From assembly GCA_046349085.1 (NCBI GenBank), contig JAXMDA010000002.1, forward strand, positions 372,001 to 436,000: a stretch of DNA of 64,000 nucleotides, written 5' to 3'. The position numbers and the translations under genes were made by a program. Origin of the DNA: JAJXWB01 sp046349085. Its GTDB lineage: Bacteria > Pseudomonadota > Alphaproteobacteria > Rhizobiales > Beijerinckiaceae. Positions within the stretch are counted from its first letter, which is position 1. Every line of letters begins with the position of its first letter. The notes beneath the pieces were generated by a model. It searched no databases and was not told where the DNA came from. It saw only the letters and a program-made list of their open reading frames with translations. Positions 34,743-44,401 of the stretch are shown piece after piece.

Positions 34743-35758
34743 GCAGATGCGCCGGATTGCGCCAGCCGCGCCGCCAGCCGCAGCGCTTCGATCAGGCTCG
34801 TGGCGTTCGCCACGCCCTTGCCGGCGATGTCGAACGCGGTTCCGTGGTCGGGCGAGGTGCGCACGAAAGGCAGGCCGAGCGTGACGTTCACCGCGCGGTC
34901 GAAGGCCAGCGTCTTGATCGGGATCAGCGCCTGGTCGTGCGTCATGCACAGCGCGGCGTCGTATGTCTCGCGCGCCGCGGCATGGAAGAGCGTGTCGGCG
35001 GGGTAGGGACCTTTCGCGGCGATCCCGAGCGCGTTCAGTTCCGCGACGGCCGGCGCGATGACGTCGACGTCCTCGCGGCCGATCGTTCCGTTCTCGCCGG
35101 CATGCGGATTGAGCCCGGAGATCGCCAGCCGCGGCGCGGCGACGCCAAATCTCTCGCGCAGGTCGCGCGCGACGATCTTCGCGGTCGTGACGATGAGTTC
35201 GCGCGTCAGGCGCGCGGGAACCTCCCGCAGCGGCACGTGGATCGTCACCGGCACGACCGCCAGTTCTTCGGCCCACAGCATCATGACGGGATGCTGGGTC
35301 GTTCGCGTGCGCAGAGCCGCCAGCTCGCCGAGAAATTCCGTGTGGCCGGGATGCGCGAAGCCCGCGCGATAGAGAACCTCTTTCGCGATCGGATTGGTGA
35401 CGACGGCGCCCGCGCGTCCTTCGAACACGAGAGCGACGGCGCGCTCGATCGACTCGACGGTGGAAGCGGCGTCGGCGACGTCCGGCTTGCCCGGCTCGCC
35501 TGTCGCGCGCGCCTGCAACGCCAGCACGGGCAGCGCGCGATCGAAGACGCCTGGCGCTTCGTCGAGCGCGCATGGCGCAATCTCGACGCGCTTGCCGAGC
35601 GCCTGCGCGCGCCGGCGCATCAGGTCGGGGTCCGCCAGCAGCGCAAAGCGCGGAAGGCTCGCATCGGCGCGCGCGGCTTCGTAGGCGGCGATCGCAATTT
35701 CAGGACCGATGCCGGACGGGTCGCCCTGCGTGAGAGCGAGGAGGCGCCCGCCGCTCAC
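34739..35758 (-). CDS. pdxA: 4-hydroxythreonine-4-phosphate dehydrogenase
   Basis: PdxA oxidises 4-phosphohydroxy-L-threonine in pyridoxal phosphate synthesis. The 339-residue protein begins MSGGRLLALTQGDPSGIGPEI and has SGLNPHAGENGTIG, PADTLFH and the C-terminal FDIAGKGVANATSLIEA. The GTG start overlaps the lptD stop as GTGA. In most relatives surA lies between lptD and pdxA; here it is absent. Confidence 0.96.
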   Translation of the reverse strand: MSGGRLLALTQGDPSGIGPEIAIAAYEAARADASLPRFALLADPDLMRRRAQALGKRVEIAPCALDEAPGVFDRALPVLALQARATGEPGKPDVADAASTVESIERAVALVFEGRAGAVVTNPIAKEVLYRAGFAHPGHTEFLGELAALRTRTTQHPVMMLWAEELAVVPVTIHVPLREVPARLTRELIVTTAKIVARDLRERFGVAAPRLAISGLNPHAGENGTIGREDVDVIAPAVAELNALGIAAKGPYPADTLFHAAARETYDAALCMTHDQALIPIKTLAFDRAVNVTLGLPFVRTSPDHGTAFDIAGKGVANATSLIEALRLAARLAQSGASA

Positions 35759-38355
35759 TGCGACTGCTTCAAGCCGTCGTTCTGCGCCACGAAGCCGAGG
35801 TTGGCGCCAACCTTCGCTTCGCCCAGCGTGCGCAACTGCAGCGTCATCAGCAGCGTCTGGTTGCGGCCGGGCAGGCCGGTCGCGGAGTTCACCTGATAAT
35901 TCGACGTGTAGTTGATCGTGAATGTCGTGCAATCGTCCTGATAGCCCGCGCCGAGGCCGAGGCTCGCGATCGACATGACCGGCGCATAGCCCCACACGCC
36001 GTTGATCGCGGCGGTGTTGTTGTAGAGGTAGCGCGACATGTCGAACTGGACGTTGCCGTTCACAAAGTAGTTTTTCGTGATGTCGTAACGCGCGCCGAGC
36101 GACAGGCCCTGGCGGCGCACGTCGAAGCCGAGCAGCGGCTGGGCCGAGTAATTGGCGTACTGGATCGTCGTCGTCAGCGGACCGAAGGTCGCGCCGGCGA
36201 CAAGGTCGAGGCGGCGCAGGTGCATGTTCGCCTGGTCGAAGCGCGCCTTGGCGACGAAGGACAGGAAGCCCGCCGGCGCGAAGGCGATGCGGCCGACATA
36301 ATCGGAGCGGCGCGTGTCGAGGCCGGAGCTCAGGCCGACGTTGGCGGCGTCGGGCGTGGCGTAGCTGTTGGTTCCCGCGAGCTGGTAGGACTGGCCGGCC
36401 ATCACGTTGACGAAGCCGCCATTGTTCAGGTTCAGCGTGAACTGGCCGCCGTAGTTGACGCGCACGCCGGTCTCGAAGCGGTCGTAGCCGGAATATTTGT
36501 TCCACGAGAACAGGTTGGTGTCGTCGAACACGAGGCTCTGCGCGTCGATGTTCACCAGCGAATTCGAGCCGATCACGTTCGGCCGCGCCACGACCTGCAC
36601 GATCGGCTCGAAGGTCACCGTGCCGATGTTGAGACGCGCAAACAGCGGGTAGCGATATTCGACGCCGACGCCCGGCGTAAACTGGCCGCGCACCACATTG
36701 TCGGAGCCGAGGAAATTCGACTGCGAGGCGTTGAACAGCGGCGCGAGCGCCGTGTTGTAGATGCCGTAGACGCGGCTCTGGTCGTAGTTCAGGTAGCTCG
36801 TGCTCGCCCGCGCAAAGATGAACGGCGTCCAGACCTGTCCGATCGGGTCGATGTAATTGCGCTTCCACGAAAGCTGCGCTGTCCCGCGCGCATAGTCGCC
36901 GCCGACGCCGCGCAACAGACATTGAGACGCATTGCGAATGACCGAGGGCGAGTAGATCTGGCAGACGTTGTAGAGCGCGTAGATGCTGTCGAAGGTGCGC
37001 GGCTGGATCGACTCGTAGAGAGCGGCCTGCGCGGTCGTGTAGGAGAAATTGGCGTCGAGCTCGACCTCGCCGCCGAGCGGGAACATGTTCGGCCGCAGCG
37101 GGAAGACGCGGTTGTAGTCGAGGATCGGGGCGGCAATCGCCAGTTGCGGCTGGTAGTCGCGCGGCGACAGGCCCTGGAAATAATAGCCGCGCACGTCGAA
37201 CCAGCTACGTTCGCCCTTTCCCGTCAGGTAGGCGGTCGAGGACGTCTCCCGGAAGTAGGGATTGGCGTAGAGAGGATTGTTGAGCGAATAGTCGGTGAAG
37301 AAGTAGCGGTCGCTGAGAATGGTGCCGTCCCAGCCGAATTTCCACTTGTCGTTGATCTCGAATTCGCCGTTGCTCATGACCGCGCCACGCAGGCGGCGGT
37401 CGCTGGCGCCGAGCGGCGGCGCCGGGAAGGCCGACGGATTGGTCTGGCTGATGCCCTGGAGGCGGAACGAATAGGTGCCGTTCTCGAGCCGGTGCTTCCA
37501 TTCGAGATCGCCGAGGAAGCCCTGCTTGGCCAGGACCGTCGGCGTGAACGTCAGGTCGATGTTGGGCGCCACGGCCCAGAAGATCGGCACGCCGGCGCCG
37601 ACGCCCAGATGCGTGCTGTAGGGCATGTAGCGCGGCGCGAGAATGCCCGAGCGGCGCTTCACCGTCGGGTCGGGCGCGGTGAAGAAGGGCAGCCAGGCGA
37701 TCGGCTGTCCGAAGAATTCCAGCGTCGCGTCGGTGAAGTAGAGCGTCTTCTCGTCGGCGTCGTGGATGATGCGCTTGGCGCGTACGCGCCACAGCGGCGG
37801 AACGGTCGCGTCTTCGCAGGGCTTGCAGGCGGTATAGGTGCCGTAGTCGAAGCTGGTCTGCTCGCCGGAGCGCTCCGCGCGCGGCGAGCTCATGTAGGTG
37901 TTCTGCGGCGTCTCGACGCGCAGGCTGTCGACGAATCCCTGCTTGAGGTCGTCGGTCAGCTCCATGTCCTCGGCGTAGATCTTCTGGCCGTCGGCCTCCG
38001 TCAGCCTGACATGGCCGACCGCGCGCACCCGCGTCGTCGTGCGGTCGTAGACCACCTGGTCGGCCTCGAGCGTGCGGCCCTTGTAGTAGATCTGGACATT
38101 GCCGCGCGCGGTGACGGTGTTCTTGTTGTCGTCCTGGACGAGTTCCTTGGCCTCCACGACCATGCGCGGCGCGTCGGCGCTCTGCGTCTGTTCGGTTGCG
38201 GGCCTCGGCTGCGGCTTCTGGGGCGCGGCGAACGCGATCGCGGGCGCAACCAGGCAGGCGAGCGCCAACGCGCCCGCGCGCGCCGCGCGCAGCGCCGCCG
38301 ACGTGGCCAGAGCGCCAGCTCTCGAACGCTCAACAGGGCAGCGTGCGCGCCCCAT
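35755..38355 (-). CDS. lptD: LPS-assembly outer-membrane protein LptD
   Basis: LptD with LptE inserts lipopolysaccharide into the outer leaflet. The 866-residue protein has a signal peptide (to about residue 44, AIAFAAP), an OstA/LptA-like periplasmic domain (about 60-180, with MVVEAKELVQDDNKNTV and ADQVVYDR) and a large C-terminal beta-barrel rich in aromatic strands. The ATG at 38355 overlaps the lptG stop as TGATG. The longer open frame upstream covers lptG and is not needed. Confidence 0.94.
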   Translation of the reverse strand: MGRARCPVERSRAGALATSAALRAARAGALALACLVAPAIAFAAPQKPQPRPATEQTQSADAPRMVVEAKELVQDDNKNTVTARGNVQIYYKGRTLEADQVVYDRTTTRVRAVGHVRLTEADGQKIYAEDMELTDDLKQGFVDSLRVETPQNTYMSSPRAERSGEQTSFDYGTYTACKPCEDATVPPLWRVRAKRIIHDADEKTLYFTDATLEFFGQPIAWLPFFTAPDPTVKRRSGILAPRYMPYSTHLGVGAGVPIFWAVAPNIDLTFTPTVLAKQGFLGDLEWKHRLENGTYSFRLQGISQTNPSAFPAPPLGASDRRLRGAVMSNGEFEINDKWKFGWDGTILSDRYFFTDYSLNNPLYANPYFRETSSTAYLTGKGERSWFDVRGYYFQGLSPRDYQPQLAIAAPILDYNRVFPLRPNMFPLGGEVELDANFSYTTAQAALYESIQPRTFDSIYALYNVCQIYSPSVIRNASQCLLRGVGGDYARGTAQLSWKRNYIDPIGQVWTPFIFARASTSYLNYDQSRVYGIYNTALAPLFNASQSNFLGSDNVVRGQFTPGVGVEYRYPLFARLNIGTVTFEPIVQVVARPNVIGSNSLVNIDAQSLVFDDTNLFSWNKYSGYDRFETGVRVNYGGQFTLNLNNGGFVNVMAGQSYQLAGTNSYATPDAANVGLSSGLDTRRSDYVGRIAFAPAGFLSFVAKARFDQANMHLRRLDLVAGATFGPLTTTIQYANYSAQPLLGFDVRRQGLSLGARYDITKNYFVNGNVQFDMSRYLYNNTAAINGVWGYAPVMSIASLGLGAGYQDDCTTFTINYTSNYQVNSATGLPGRNQTLLMTLQLRTLGEAKVGANLGFVAQNDGLKQSQ

Positions 38356-39434
38356 CAACCGTCCTCCTGATGCAACAACGCAAGCGCACCCAACAAACTC
38401 CCGACCAGCGCCGGCGACCACGCGGCGATCGAGGGGCTCAGAAGCCCCGCATCGCCCATGTCCCCGACCATCTTCGTGGCCACGTAAAGCACGAAGCCGG
38501 CCGCTACGCCACCTGCAACCATTTTACCGACGCCACCAAACCTGAAAAATCTTAAGGAAAAGGCCGCAGCAATAAGAACCATGGCGATCAGCATCAGCGG
38601 CCGCGCCAGCAGGGTCTGATAGCGCAGCGCAAATGTGCGGCCTTCGAGGCCCGCCTCCTCGGCGCGGTCCCGGAAAACCGGCAATTGCCAGAACGGAACC
38701 GAATCCGGCGACATCAGGCTGCGCAGCACGTCGTCGGCGTTCATGTCGGTCGCCAGATAGTAGACGCCGTTCTTTTCGGCCTCGGCGCCGGGCCGGACCA
38801 CTGTCGCGTCGGCGAGCTTCCATGCGCCGGGAACGAGAAGGGCGCCCGGCGCGTCGATTCGTTCCACGAAATGGCCGTAGGGGTCGTCGAGATAGACCGT
38901 AACCTTCTCGAGCCGGCTGCCCTTGTCGAGAATCTTGTCGGCCTTGATGGTCGCGCGGCCGTCGACGCTGCGCTGGCGCAGCCAGACGCCGGCGTCCTTG
39001 TCGGCGCCGGTGCGCCCGAACATTTCGATTTCCATCTCGTCGGCGCGCTGCTTCATCGCGGCCGCCATCGGATTGTAGAGAAAGACCGAGCCGAGCCCGA
39101 TCAGCAGCGCGATCGCCAGCGGCGGCACGAGGAACCCCCAGACCGACACGCCCGAGGCGCGGGCGACGACGAGTTCGAGCTTCCGCGTGAGGTTCACGAA
39201 GGCGACCATCGTGCCGAACAGGACGGCGAAGGGCAGGATCTGCTCCGAAGCCACCGGCATCCGCAGGAAGGACATGAACGCGACGAAGCCCGCGCCCATG
39301 TGGGAATCGGCCGAGCGGCGCAGCAATTCGACGAAATCGATCAGGAAGGACAGCGCGCTGATCGACAGGAACACGACCAGAATCTGCTGGAGGAAGCGGC
39401 CGGACAGATAGCGGCCGAGGGTCAGGCCGATCAT
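38355..39434 (-). CDS. lptG: LPS export ABC transporter permease LptG
   Basis: The 359-residue protein has the LptG start MIGLTLGRYLSGRFLQQIL, about six membrane helices in two groups of three, and a periplasmic beta-jellyroll (about 130-260) that pairs with LptC and LptA. It normally works as a heterodimer with LptF. No lptF gene lies upstream: the region to pepA is intergenic. Resemblance to LptG rather than LptF rests on the N-terminus and on its place next to lptD. Confidence 0.9.
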   Translation of the reverse strand: MIGLTLGRYLSGRFLQQILVVFLSISALSFLIDFVELLRRSADSHMGAGFVAFMSFLRMPVASEQILPFAVLFGTMVAFVNLTRKLELVVARASGVSVWGFLVPPLAIALLIGLGSVFLYNPMAAAMKQRADEMEIEMFGRTGADKDAGVWLRQRSVDGRATIKADKILDKGSRLEKVTVYLDDPYGHFVERIDAPGALLVPGAWKLADATVVRPGAEAEKNGVYYLATDMNADDVLRSLMSPDSVPFWQLPVFRDRAEEAGLEGRTFALRYQTLLARPLMLIAMVLIAAAFSLRFFRFGGVGKMVAGGVAAGFVLYVATKMVGDMGDAGLLSPSIAAWSPALVGSLLGALALLHQEDG

Positions 39435-39742
39435 GCCTGCCTCGCGCGGTTCTGCACCGCGCCGACCCTGTGCGCCGCCCCGTTCATCGCTCTCGTCGAC
39501 CGCCGTCTTTCCGTTTCAGTCTGGGTACCGCTAGGCTTCGGAAACGGCAAGCGTTTCCGACGTTTCCGGACGCTCCGGCGGCATTTCCCGGCCGCCCGTT
39601 GCGCCCAGGACACTCCATGCCTCACCTTGCAGGCCGAAACCGCCTTTTTCCGGGCGGCGCGGCGCATTGACCGTCACAGTTGCGCAGCCGATATAGTGCG
39701 GGCGGCGCGCGCCGCGTTCAGCCAATTTCGCAAGAGGGCCCG
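39435..39742. promoter_or_regulatory. Divergent lptG-pepA intergenic region with a 9-bp inverted repeat
   Basis: In these 308 bases no gene is seen. TCGGAAACG (39538-39546) pairs with CGTTTCCGA (39552-39560) around a 5-base loop, and a third copy CGTTTCCG follows at 39561-39568. It lies in the space where lptF would be expected. The cluster of CGTTTCCG could be a regulator site, but the factor is unknown. Confidence 0.45.
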
Positions 39743-41278
39743 ATGCCAGCTTCCCCCACGGTCGAATTCGTTTCCTTCGCCGATATCGCCGCCGCCGGCC
39801 CCGGCGCCGCGGGCGCGGAGGAGGGGTCGAGCGCCCTGATCGTGCTGGCCGGCGAAAACGCGGCCCTCGGCCCGCAGACGCAGCGTCTCGTCGCCCCCGC
39901 GAATGCGGCCATCGAGCGTGCGGCGCGCGCGGCCAAGTTCAAGGGAAAATCAGGCTCGACCCTCGATCTTCTGGCGCCGCACGGCCTTGGCTGGGATCGC
40001 CTCATCGTGCTCGGCGCCGCCCCCAAGGGCGACGAATCGGCGCCTGATCCCACCGATTTCGTCAGCCTCGGCGGTCAGGCCATGGGCAAGCTGAACGGCG
40101 CGACGCGCGTCGCCGTCCTGTTCGAGCCGCCGGGCGCGGCCGACGCCGGCGCGGCGGCCGATTTCGCTCTGGGCGCCGCCTTGCGCGCCTACAAGTTCGA
40201 CCTCTACCGCACGAAGAAGAAGGACGATTCGGACAAGGACGCCGTCGCCGCCCTCGCCATCGGCGTCGCCGACCCCGCCGCCGCCCGCGCCGCGCATGGG
40301 CCCCGCGCAGGCCTCGCGGAAGGCGTGGTTCTGGCCCGCAATCTCGTCAACGAGCCGCCGAACGTCCTCTATCCGGAAGAATTCGCCAATCGCGCGAAGG
40401 AGCTGGAAAAGCTCGGCGTCTCCGTCGAAATCCTCGACAGGCGGGCGATGGCCGACCTCGGCATGGGCGCTCTGCTCGGCGTCGGCCAGGGTTCGGCCCG
40501 CGAAAGCCGCGTCGTCATCATGCGCTGGAACGGCGCCACGGCGCCCGGCGAACCCGTCGCCTTCGTCGGCAAGGGCGTCTGCTTCGATTCCGGCGGCATT
40601 TCCATCAAGCCGGCCGCAAGCATGGAGGACATGAAGGGCGACATGGCGGGCGCGGCCTGCGTCGTCGGCCTCATGCACGCGCTCGCCTCGCGCAAGGCCA
40701 AGGTCAACGCCATCGGCGCGATCGGGCTGGTCGAGAACATGCCCGACGGCGGCGCGCAGCGGCCGGGCGACATCGTGCGCTCCATGTCCGGCCAGACGAT
40801 CGAGATCATCAACACCGACGCCGAAGGGCGTCTCGTGCTGGCCGACGTGCTCTGGTACGTGCAGGACAAGTACAAGCCGAAGTTCATGGTCGATCTGGCG
40901 ACGCTGACCGGGGCGATCATGGTGGCGCTCGGCCAGGAATATGCGGGCCTGTTCTCCAACAACGACGAATTGTCGGACCGCCTGAGCCGCGCAGGACAGG
41001 CGACCGGCGAGAAGGTCTGGCGCCTGCCGCTCGCCGCCGCCTACGACAAGATGATCGATTCCAAATTCGCCGACATGAAGAACACCGGCGGCCGCTACGG
41101 CGGCTCGATCACCGCCGCGCAATTCCTGCAGCGCTACGTCGAGAAGACGCCGTGGGCGCATCTCGACATTGCCGGCACGGGCATGGGCTCGCCATCGAGC
41201 GACATCAACCAGAGCTGGGGCTCCGGCTGGGGCGTGCGGCTGCTCGACCGGCTGGTGAAGGACTATTACGAGGGGTGA
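39743..41278 (+). CDS. pepA: Leucyl aminopeptidase (M17)
   Basis: PepA removes N-terminal residues from peptides using two metal ions. The 511-residue protein has an N-terminal macro-like domain and the M17 catalytic domain with VAFVGKGVCFDSGGISIKP, DMKGDMAGAA and the signature NTDAEGRLVLADVL. The ATG at 39743 has AAGAGGG upstream; an in-frame start 63 bases earlier lacks support. It is divergent from lptG, as in relatives, where holC usually follows. Here three accessory genes lie in between. Confidence 0.95.
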   Translation: MPASPTVEFVSFADIAAAGPGAAGAEEGSSALIVLAGENAALGPQTQRLVAPANAAIERAARAAKFKGKSGSTLDLLAPHGLGWDRLIVLGAAPKGDESAPDPTDFVSLGGQAMGKLNGATRVAVLFEPPGAADAGAAADFALGAALRAYKFDLYRTKKKDDSDKDAVAALAIGVADPAAARAAHGPRAGLAEGVVLARNLVNEPPNVLYPEEFANRAKELEKLGVSVEILDRRAMADLGMGALLGVGQGSARESRVVIMRWNGATAPGEPVAFVGKGVCFDSGGISIKPAASMEDMKGDMAGAACVVGLMHALASRKAKVNAIGAIGLVENMPDGGAQRPGDIVRSMSGQTIEIINTDAEGRLVLADVLWYVQDKYKPKFMVDLATLTGAIMVALGQEYAGLFSNNDELSDRLSRAGQATGEKVWRLPLAAAYDKMIDSKFADMKNTGGRYGGSITAAQFLQRYVEKTPWAHLDIAGTGMGSPSSDINQSWGSGWGVRLLDRLVKDYYEG

Positions 41279-41427
41279 GGGCCTCAGCTTCCAGGCGAGA
41301 AGAGACGGCAGAGGCGCTTCCGCAAGGGGCAGAAAGCGGACATTCCGCCTCTCGTTTCCAGCATCATTCAACTGGAGCTAGGCGCCAAACATAAATCCCG
41401 ACATGCTGGGCGGATGGGGGCAATCCG

Positions 41428-41922
41428 ATGACCAGGCATGAAGGCGGCTGTCTATGCGGCGGCATAAGATATGCCGCGCTCGCCAAACCAATGCGCGTGA
41501 CCGTTTGTCATTGCCGGTTCTGTCAGAGGGCGACCGGCTCGGCCTACATGGTCGAACCGGTCTTTTCGAAACAAGATTTTGTGCTTTCGAAAGGCGACCC
41601 GCGCCTGTTCGACCTACGCTCGGCGGGCTCGGGCAAGACCATCCACATACACTTTTGCGCGGAATGCGGCACAAAACTCTGGTTGAGCCTCGAACGGTTC
41701 CCGGATGTCGTGGGCGTCTACGCCGGCACGTTTGATGATCCCGGCTGGTTTCCGGTGGAACCTGCGTCCGCCCGACATATTTTTCTTGGCGTCGCGCGTC
41801 ATGACACCGTCATTCCGGGAGGATTTCCGACCTACATCGAGCATGTGATGGATAACGACGGGACGCCGCAAGAGGCGACCGTCTTCGAAACTAGCCGAAT
41901 GGTAGGCGTTCCGAAGACGTGA
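41428..41922 (+). CDS. GFA-domain zinc protein
   Basis: The 164-residue protein has the GFA/CENP-V fold cysteines as GGCLCGGIRYAA (7-18), CHCRFCQRATG (27-37) and FCAECGTKLW. The family is named after glutathione-dependent formaldehyde-activating enzyme, but most members have no proven reaction. In a vanillate-demethylating organism formaldehyde handling is possible; the distance from vanAB makes this only a thought. A gap of 149 bases follows pepA. Confidence 0.85.
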   Translation: MTRHEGGCLCGGIRYAALAKPMRVTVCHCRFCQRATGSAYMVEPVFSKQDFVLSKGDPRLFDLRSAGSGKTIHIHFCAECGTKLWLSLERFPDVVGVYAGTFDDPGWFPVEPASARHIFLGVARHDTVIPGGFPTYIEHVMDNDGTPQEATVFETSRMVGVPKT

Positions 41923-42059
41923 CGGTCTATCTTGGCGTCTACAACCGATCGGCCCATCAGATGACGCTCGCAATGACAGCGAACGGTCGTTAGTGGTCGC
42001 AAAACTGTCGAGACTTCGTCGAAGTGTATTCCGGAAGACCGCCTCGCACGGAGGAGAGC

Positions 42060-42578
42060 ATGGCCGCAGAACGTCCAAGTGCTGTAGCGCCCATCTGCCT
42101 TGTCGTCGGCGCACTTTTGGGTCTGGCGGGCAGTTTTGCGCCGTCCGCTGCGCTACGGGGACTGGCATGGGGGATAGACGGTATCGCTCTTGTCGTGGCG
42201 GCGGCATTGCTCGCCGTTCACTTCCTTGGCCGGGGCGATCAGACGCTCGCCGCAGGTTTCCTAGTATTCATCGCCGGCGAGGCCCTCGTGCTTTCAGGCT
42301 CCGCCATGTCGCTCGAGGCCAGCGCGCCATCCTTTGCCGCGGGCGCCGGCCTTTGGGCGGCGGCATTGGTTCTCATCAGCGCGCCAGCGATCATGCCTCG
42401 TCCGGTTCGGGCCCTGGGAGCCCTCGCAGCGCTGCTTTTCAGCGCCACTTCGCTGCAGGTGTTTTTGGGCCGCAACCTGACGCCGCTCTCGGAACCGCTT
42501 CCGTTCTTCGCCTATCCCGTGTTCGTCCTCACGCTGTTTGGCTGGGCATGGTGGTGCCGTACCAAGCCGCGAAGCTAG
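42060..42578 (+). CDS. Small multi-pass membrane protein of unknown function
   Basis: The 172-residue protein is Ala/Leu-rich with five or six hydrophobic segments across nearly its whole length and a short basic end (WWCRTKPRS). GGAGGAG lies three bases before the ATG. No family was recognised. It is one of three unrelated genes between pepA and holC and looks accessory. Confidence 0.7.
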   Translation: MAAERPSAVAPICLVVGALLGLAGSFAPSAALRGLAWGIDGIALVVAAALLAVHFLGRGDQTLAAGFLVFIAGEALVLSGSAMSLEASAPSFAAGAGLWAAALVLISAPAIMPRPVRALGALAALLFSATSLQVFLGRNLTPLSEPLPFFAYPVFVLTLFGWAWWCRTKPRS

Positions 42579-42645
42579 CAAGGCGACGGTCGCCGCCAAG
42601 GCGTAAGCGTGAGTTCCGCTTTCGGTCGATAGAAGCCATCGGTCC

Positions 42646-43833
42646 TCACTCCCCCTTGTCCACCAGCGCCTGCACCTTCCGGTAGAACTCCTCGCGCGCG
42701 GCGGGCTCCGGCCCCTTCGACGCGCGCGTCCAGTCGGAATTCGAGGCGATCACCAGCTTGCGCCTGGGGTCGATGAATATCCCCTGTCCGAAAATGCCGC
42801 GCGCGGAAACCGAGCCGTCGTCGTAGGTCCACCACTGGAAGCCGTAGCCGCGGCCGGGGATGCCGATGTCCTTTTGCTTGGTCGTCGCCTGCGCGAACCA
42901 GTCCGGCGGCGTGATCGCCTTGCCGCCGGCGACCCCGTTGGCCAGCACGAACAGCCCCATGCGGGCATAGTCGCGGGTCGCCGCCTGGATGCAGCAGCCG
43001 GCGATCTCCTGCCCGGTCTTGCCGAGGAGCCAGGTGCCCTTGGCTTCCATGCCGGCCGGCTTCCAGATCTTTTCTTCCAGATATGCGGAGAGCGGCTTTT
43101 TCGTCGCCGAGGTCACCAGCACGCCGACCAGATTGGTCTCGCCCGTGTTGTAGTTCCACTTCTCGCCGGGCGCGGCGGCGCGCGGCAGCTTGCGCATGTA
43201 GCTGACGATGGCGTCGAGCCCCGGTTCCGGCTTGGCCTTGTTGAACTGCGAGACGTCGGAATTCGGGTCTTCGTAATCTTCGTTCCATTTCACCCCGGAA
43301 CTCATCGTGAGCAACTGGCGCACGGTCACGTCGTCATAGGCGGAGCCCTGCAGGCCCGTCACATACTGGCTGACCTTGTCTTCCAGGCTCTTGATGAAGC
43401 CGTCCTGGATCGCCGCCCCGACCAGCGTCGAGGTGAAGGACTTGGCGACCGAAAAGCTGGTCCAGCGCCCCTGCGCGTCGAAGTCCATCGCATAGCGTTC
43501 GAGCCTGATCTTGCCGTCCTGCAGGATGACCATCGCCGCAGCGTTCTGCGATTTGAAATAATCGTCGAGGCCGGGAATGTTCAGCGGCTTTCCGGGCGGC
43601 AGCGGCGTGGGGTTGGACGAGGGCGCGACCTCCCGGGCCTTGGCGAGGAAGGGCAGGCGGTCGAGCGCGCGAAACGCGGCGTCGCGCTGGGACTGCGACC
43701 ATGTGAGAACATCGGCATTCGTCGGCAGATGCACGAGAATGCCGCGCGTCTCCTTGTCGAGGCTGGCGAAGAACCCGCCGCCCGCGACCAGCGCGACGCC
43801 GATAATTCCCACTACGATGTTGCGCTTGCGCAT
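42646..43833 (-). CDS. Beta-lactamase-family serine hydrolase with N-terminal anchor
   Basis: The 395-residue protein has an uncleaved signal or membrane anchor (residues 5-24) and a class C beta-lactamase/DD-peptidase-like fold. The SxxK motif is Ser128-Val-Ala-Lys131 (FSVAKS) and a tyrosine lies at 228 (WNYNTGETN). Such proteins include 6-aminohexanoate hydrolase, esterase and penicillin-binding types, and the substrate cannot be assigned. The start at 43833 (MRKRNIVVG) is favoured because it opens the signal sequence. Confidence 0.82.
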   Translation of the reverse strand: MRKRNIVVGIIGVALVAGGGFFASLDKETRGILVHLPTNADVLTWSQSQRDAAFRALDRLPFLAKAREVAPSSNPTPLPPGKPLNIPGLDDYFKSQNAAAMVILQDGKIRLERYAMDFDAQGRWTSFSVAKSFTSTLVGAAIQDGFIKSLEDKVSQYVTGLQGSAYDDVTVRQLLTMSSGVKWNEDYEDPNSDVSQFNKAKPEPGLDAIVSYMRKLPRAAAPGEKWNYNTGETNLVGVLVTSATKKPLSAYLEEKIWKPAGMEAKGTWLLGKTGQEIAGCCIQAATRDYARMGLFVLANGVAGGKAITPPDWFAQATTKQKDIGIPGRGYGFQWWTYDDGSVSARGIFGQGIFIDPRRKLVIASNSDWTRASKGPEPAAREEFYRKVQALVDKGE

Positions 43834-43936
43834 GACGTCTTCCGTTTCGTTCTTCGGGCGGCCAACGCCCGAATCCGCGCGCAGGCTAGCAATCGGCGTC
43901 GGGCTGCGCCAAGAAATGGGGCAAGGATTGGAGCCC

Positions 43937-44401
43937 ATGGAAGTCTGGTTCTATCACCTCCAGCGCCGCCCGCTCGAAAGCGCGCTGCCCGCGCTGGTCG
44001 CGCGCACGCTCGCCAACGGCTGGACCGCGGTCATTCAGGCGACGAGCCCGGAGCGGTTGGCCGCGCTCGACGATCTCCTGTGGACCTACGACGACCAGTC
44101 CTTTGTCGCGCACGGGACGGCGCGCGATGGCGACGGCGCGCTGCAGCCAGTGTGGCTGACGCTCGATATCGACAATCCCAACGCCGCCTCCATCCGTTTT
44201 TTCGTGGAAGGCGCCGACGCGGTGGCCGCGCTGGCGGACGAGGGCGCGCGCCCGAAGGAACGCGCCATCGTCCTGTTCGACGGCCGCGACGAGGACGCGC
44301 TGAACAGGGCGCGTATGCAATTTCGTCAGTTGCGCGAGCAGGGCTTCGCGCTGTCCTATTGGCGCCAGAATGACGACGGGCGCTGGGAGAAGTCTGCTTG
44401 A
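43937..44401 (+). CDS. holC: DNA polymerase III chi subunit
   Basis: Chi links the clamp loader to SSB. The 154-residue protein has the family start MEVWFYHLQRRPLESALPAL, with RTLANGWTAVIQ and LIFDGRD-like FDGRDEDALNRARMQFRQL. It is usually next to pepA. The stop overlaps the TTG start of the following methyltransferase as TTGA. Confidence 0.92.
   Translation: MEVWFYHLQRRPLESALPALVARTLANGWTAVIQATSPERLAALDDLLWTYDDQSFVAHGTARDGDGALQPVWLTLDIDNPNAASIRFFVEGADAVAALADEGARPKERAIVLFDGRDEDALNRARMQFRQLREQGFALSYWRQNDDGRWEKSA

Noticed and set aside
41279..41427. A small RNA or gene between pepA and the GFA gene
   Set aside because: No hairpin with U-tract, no frame and no promoter pattern that I could defend.
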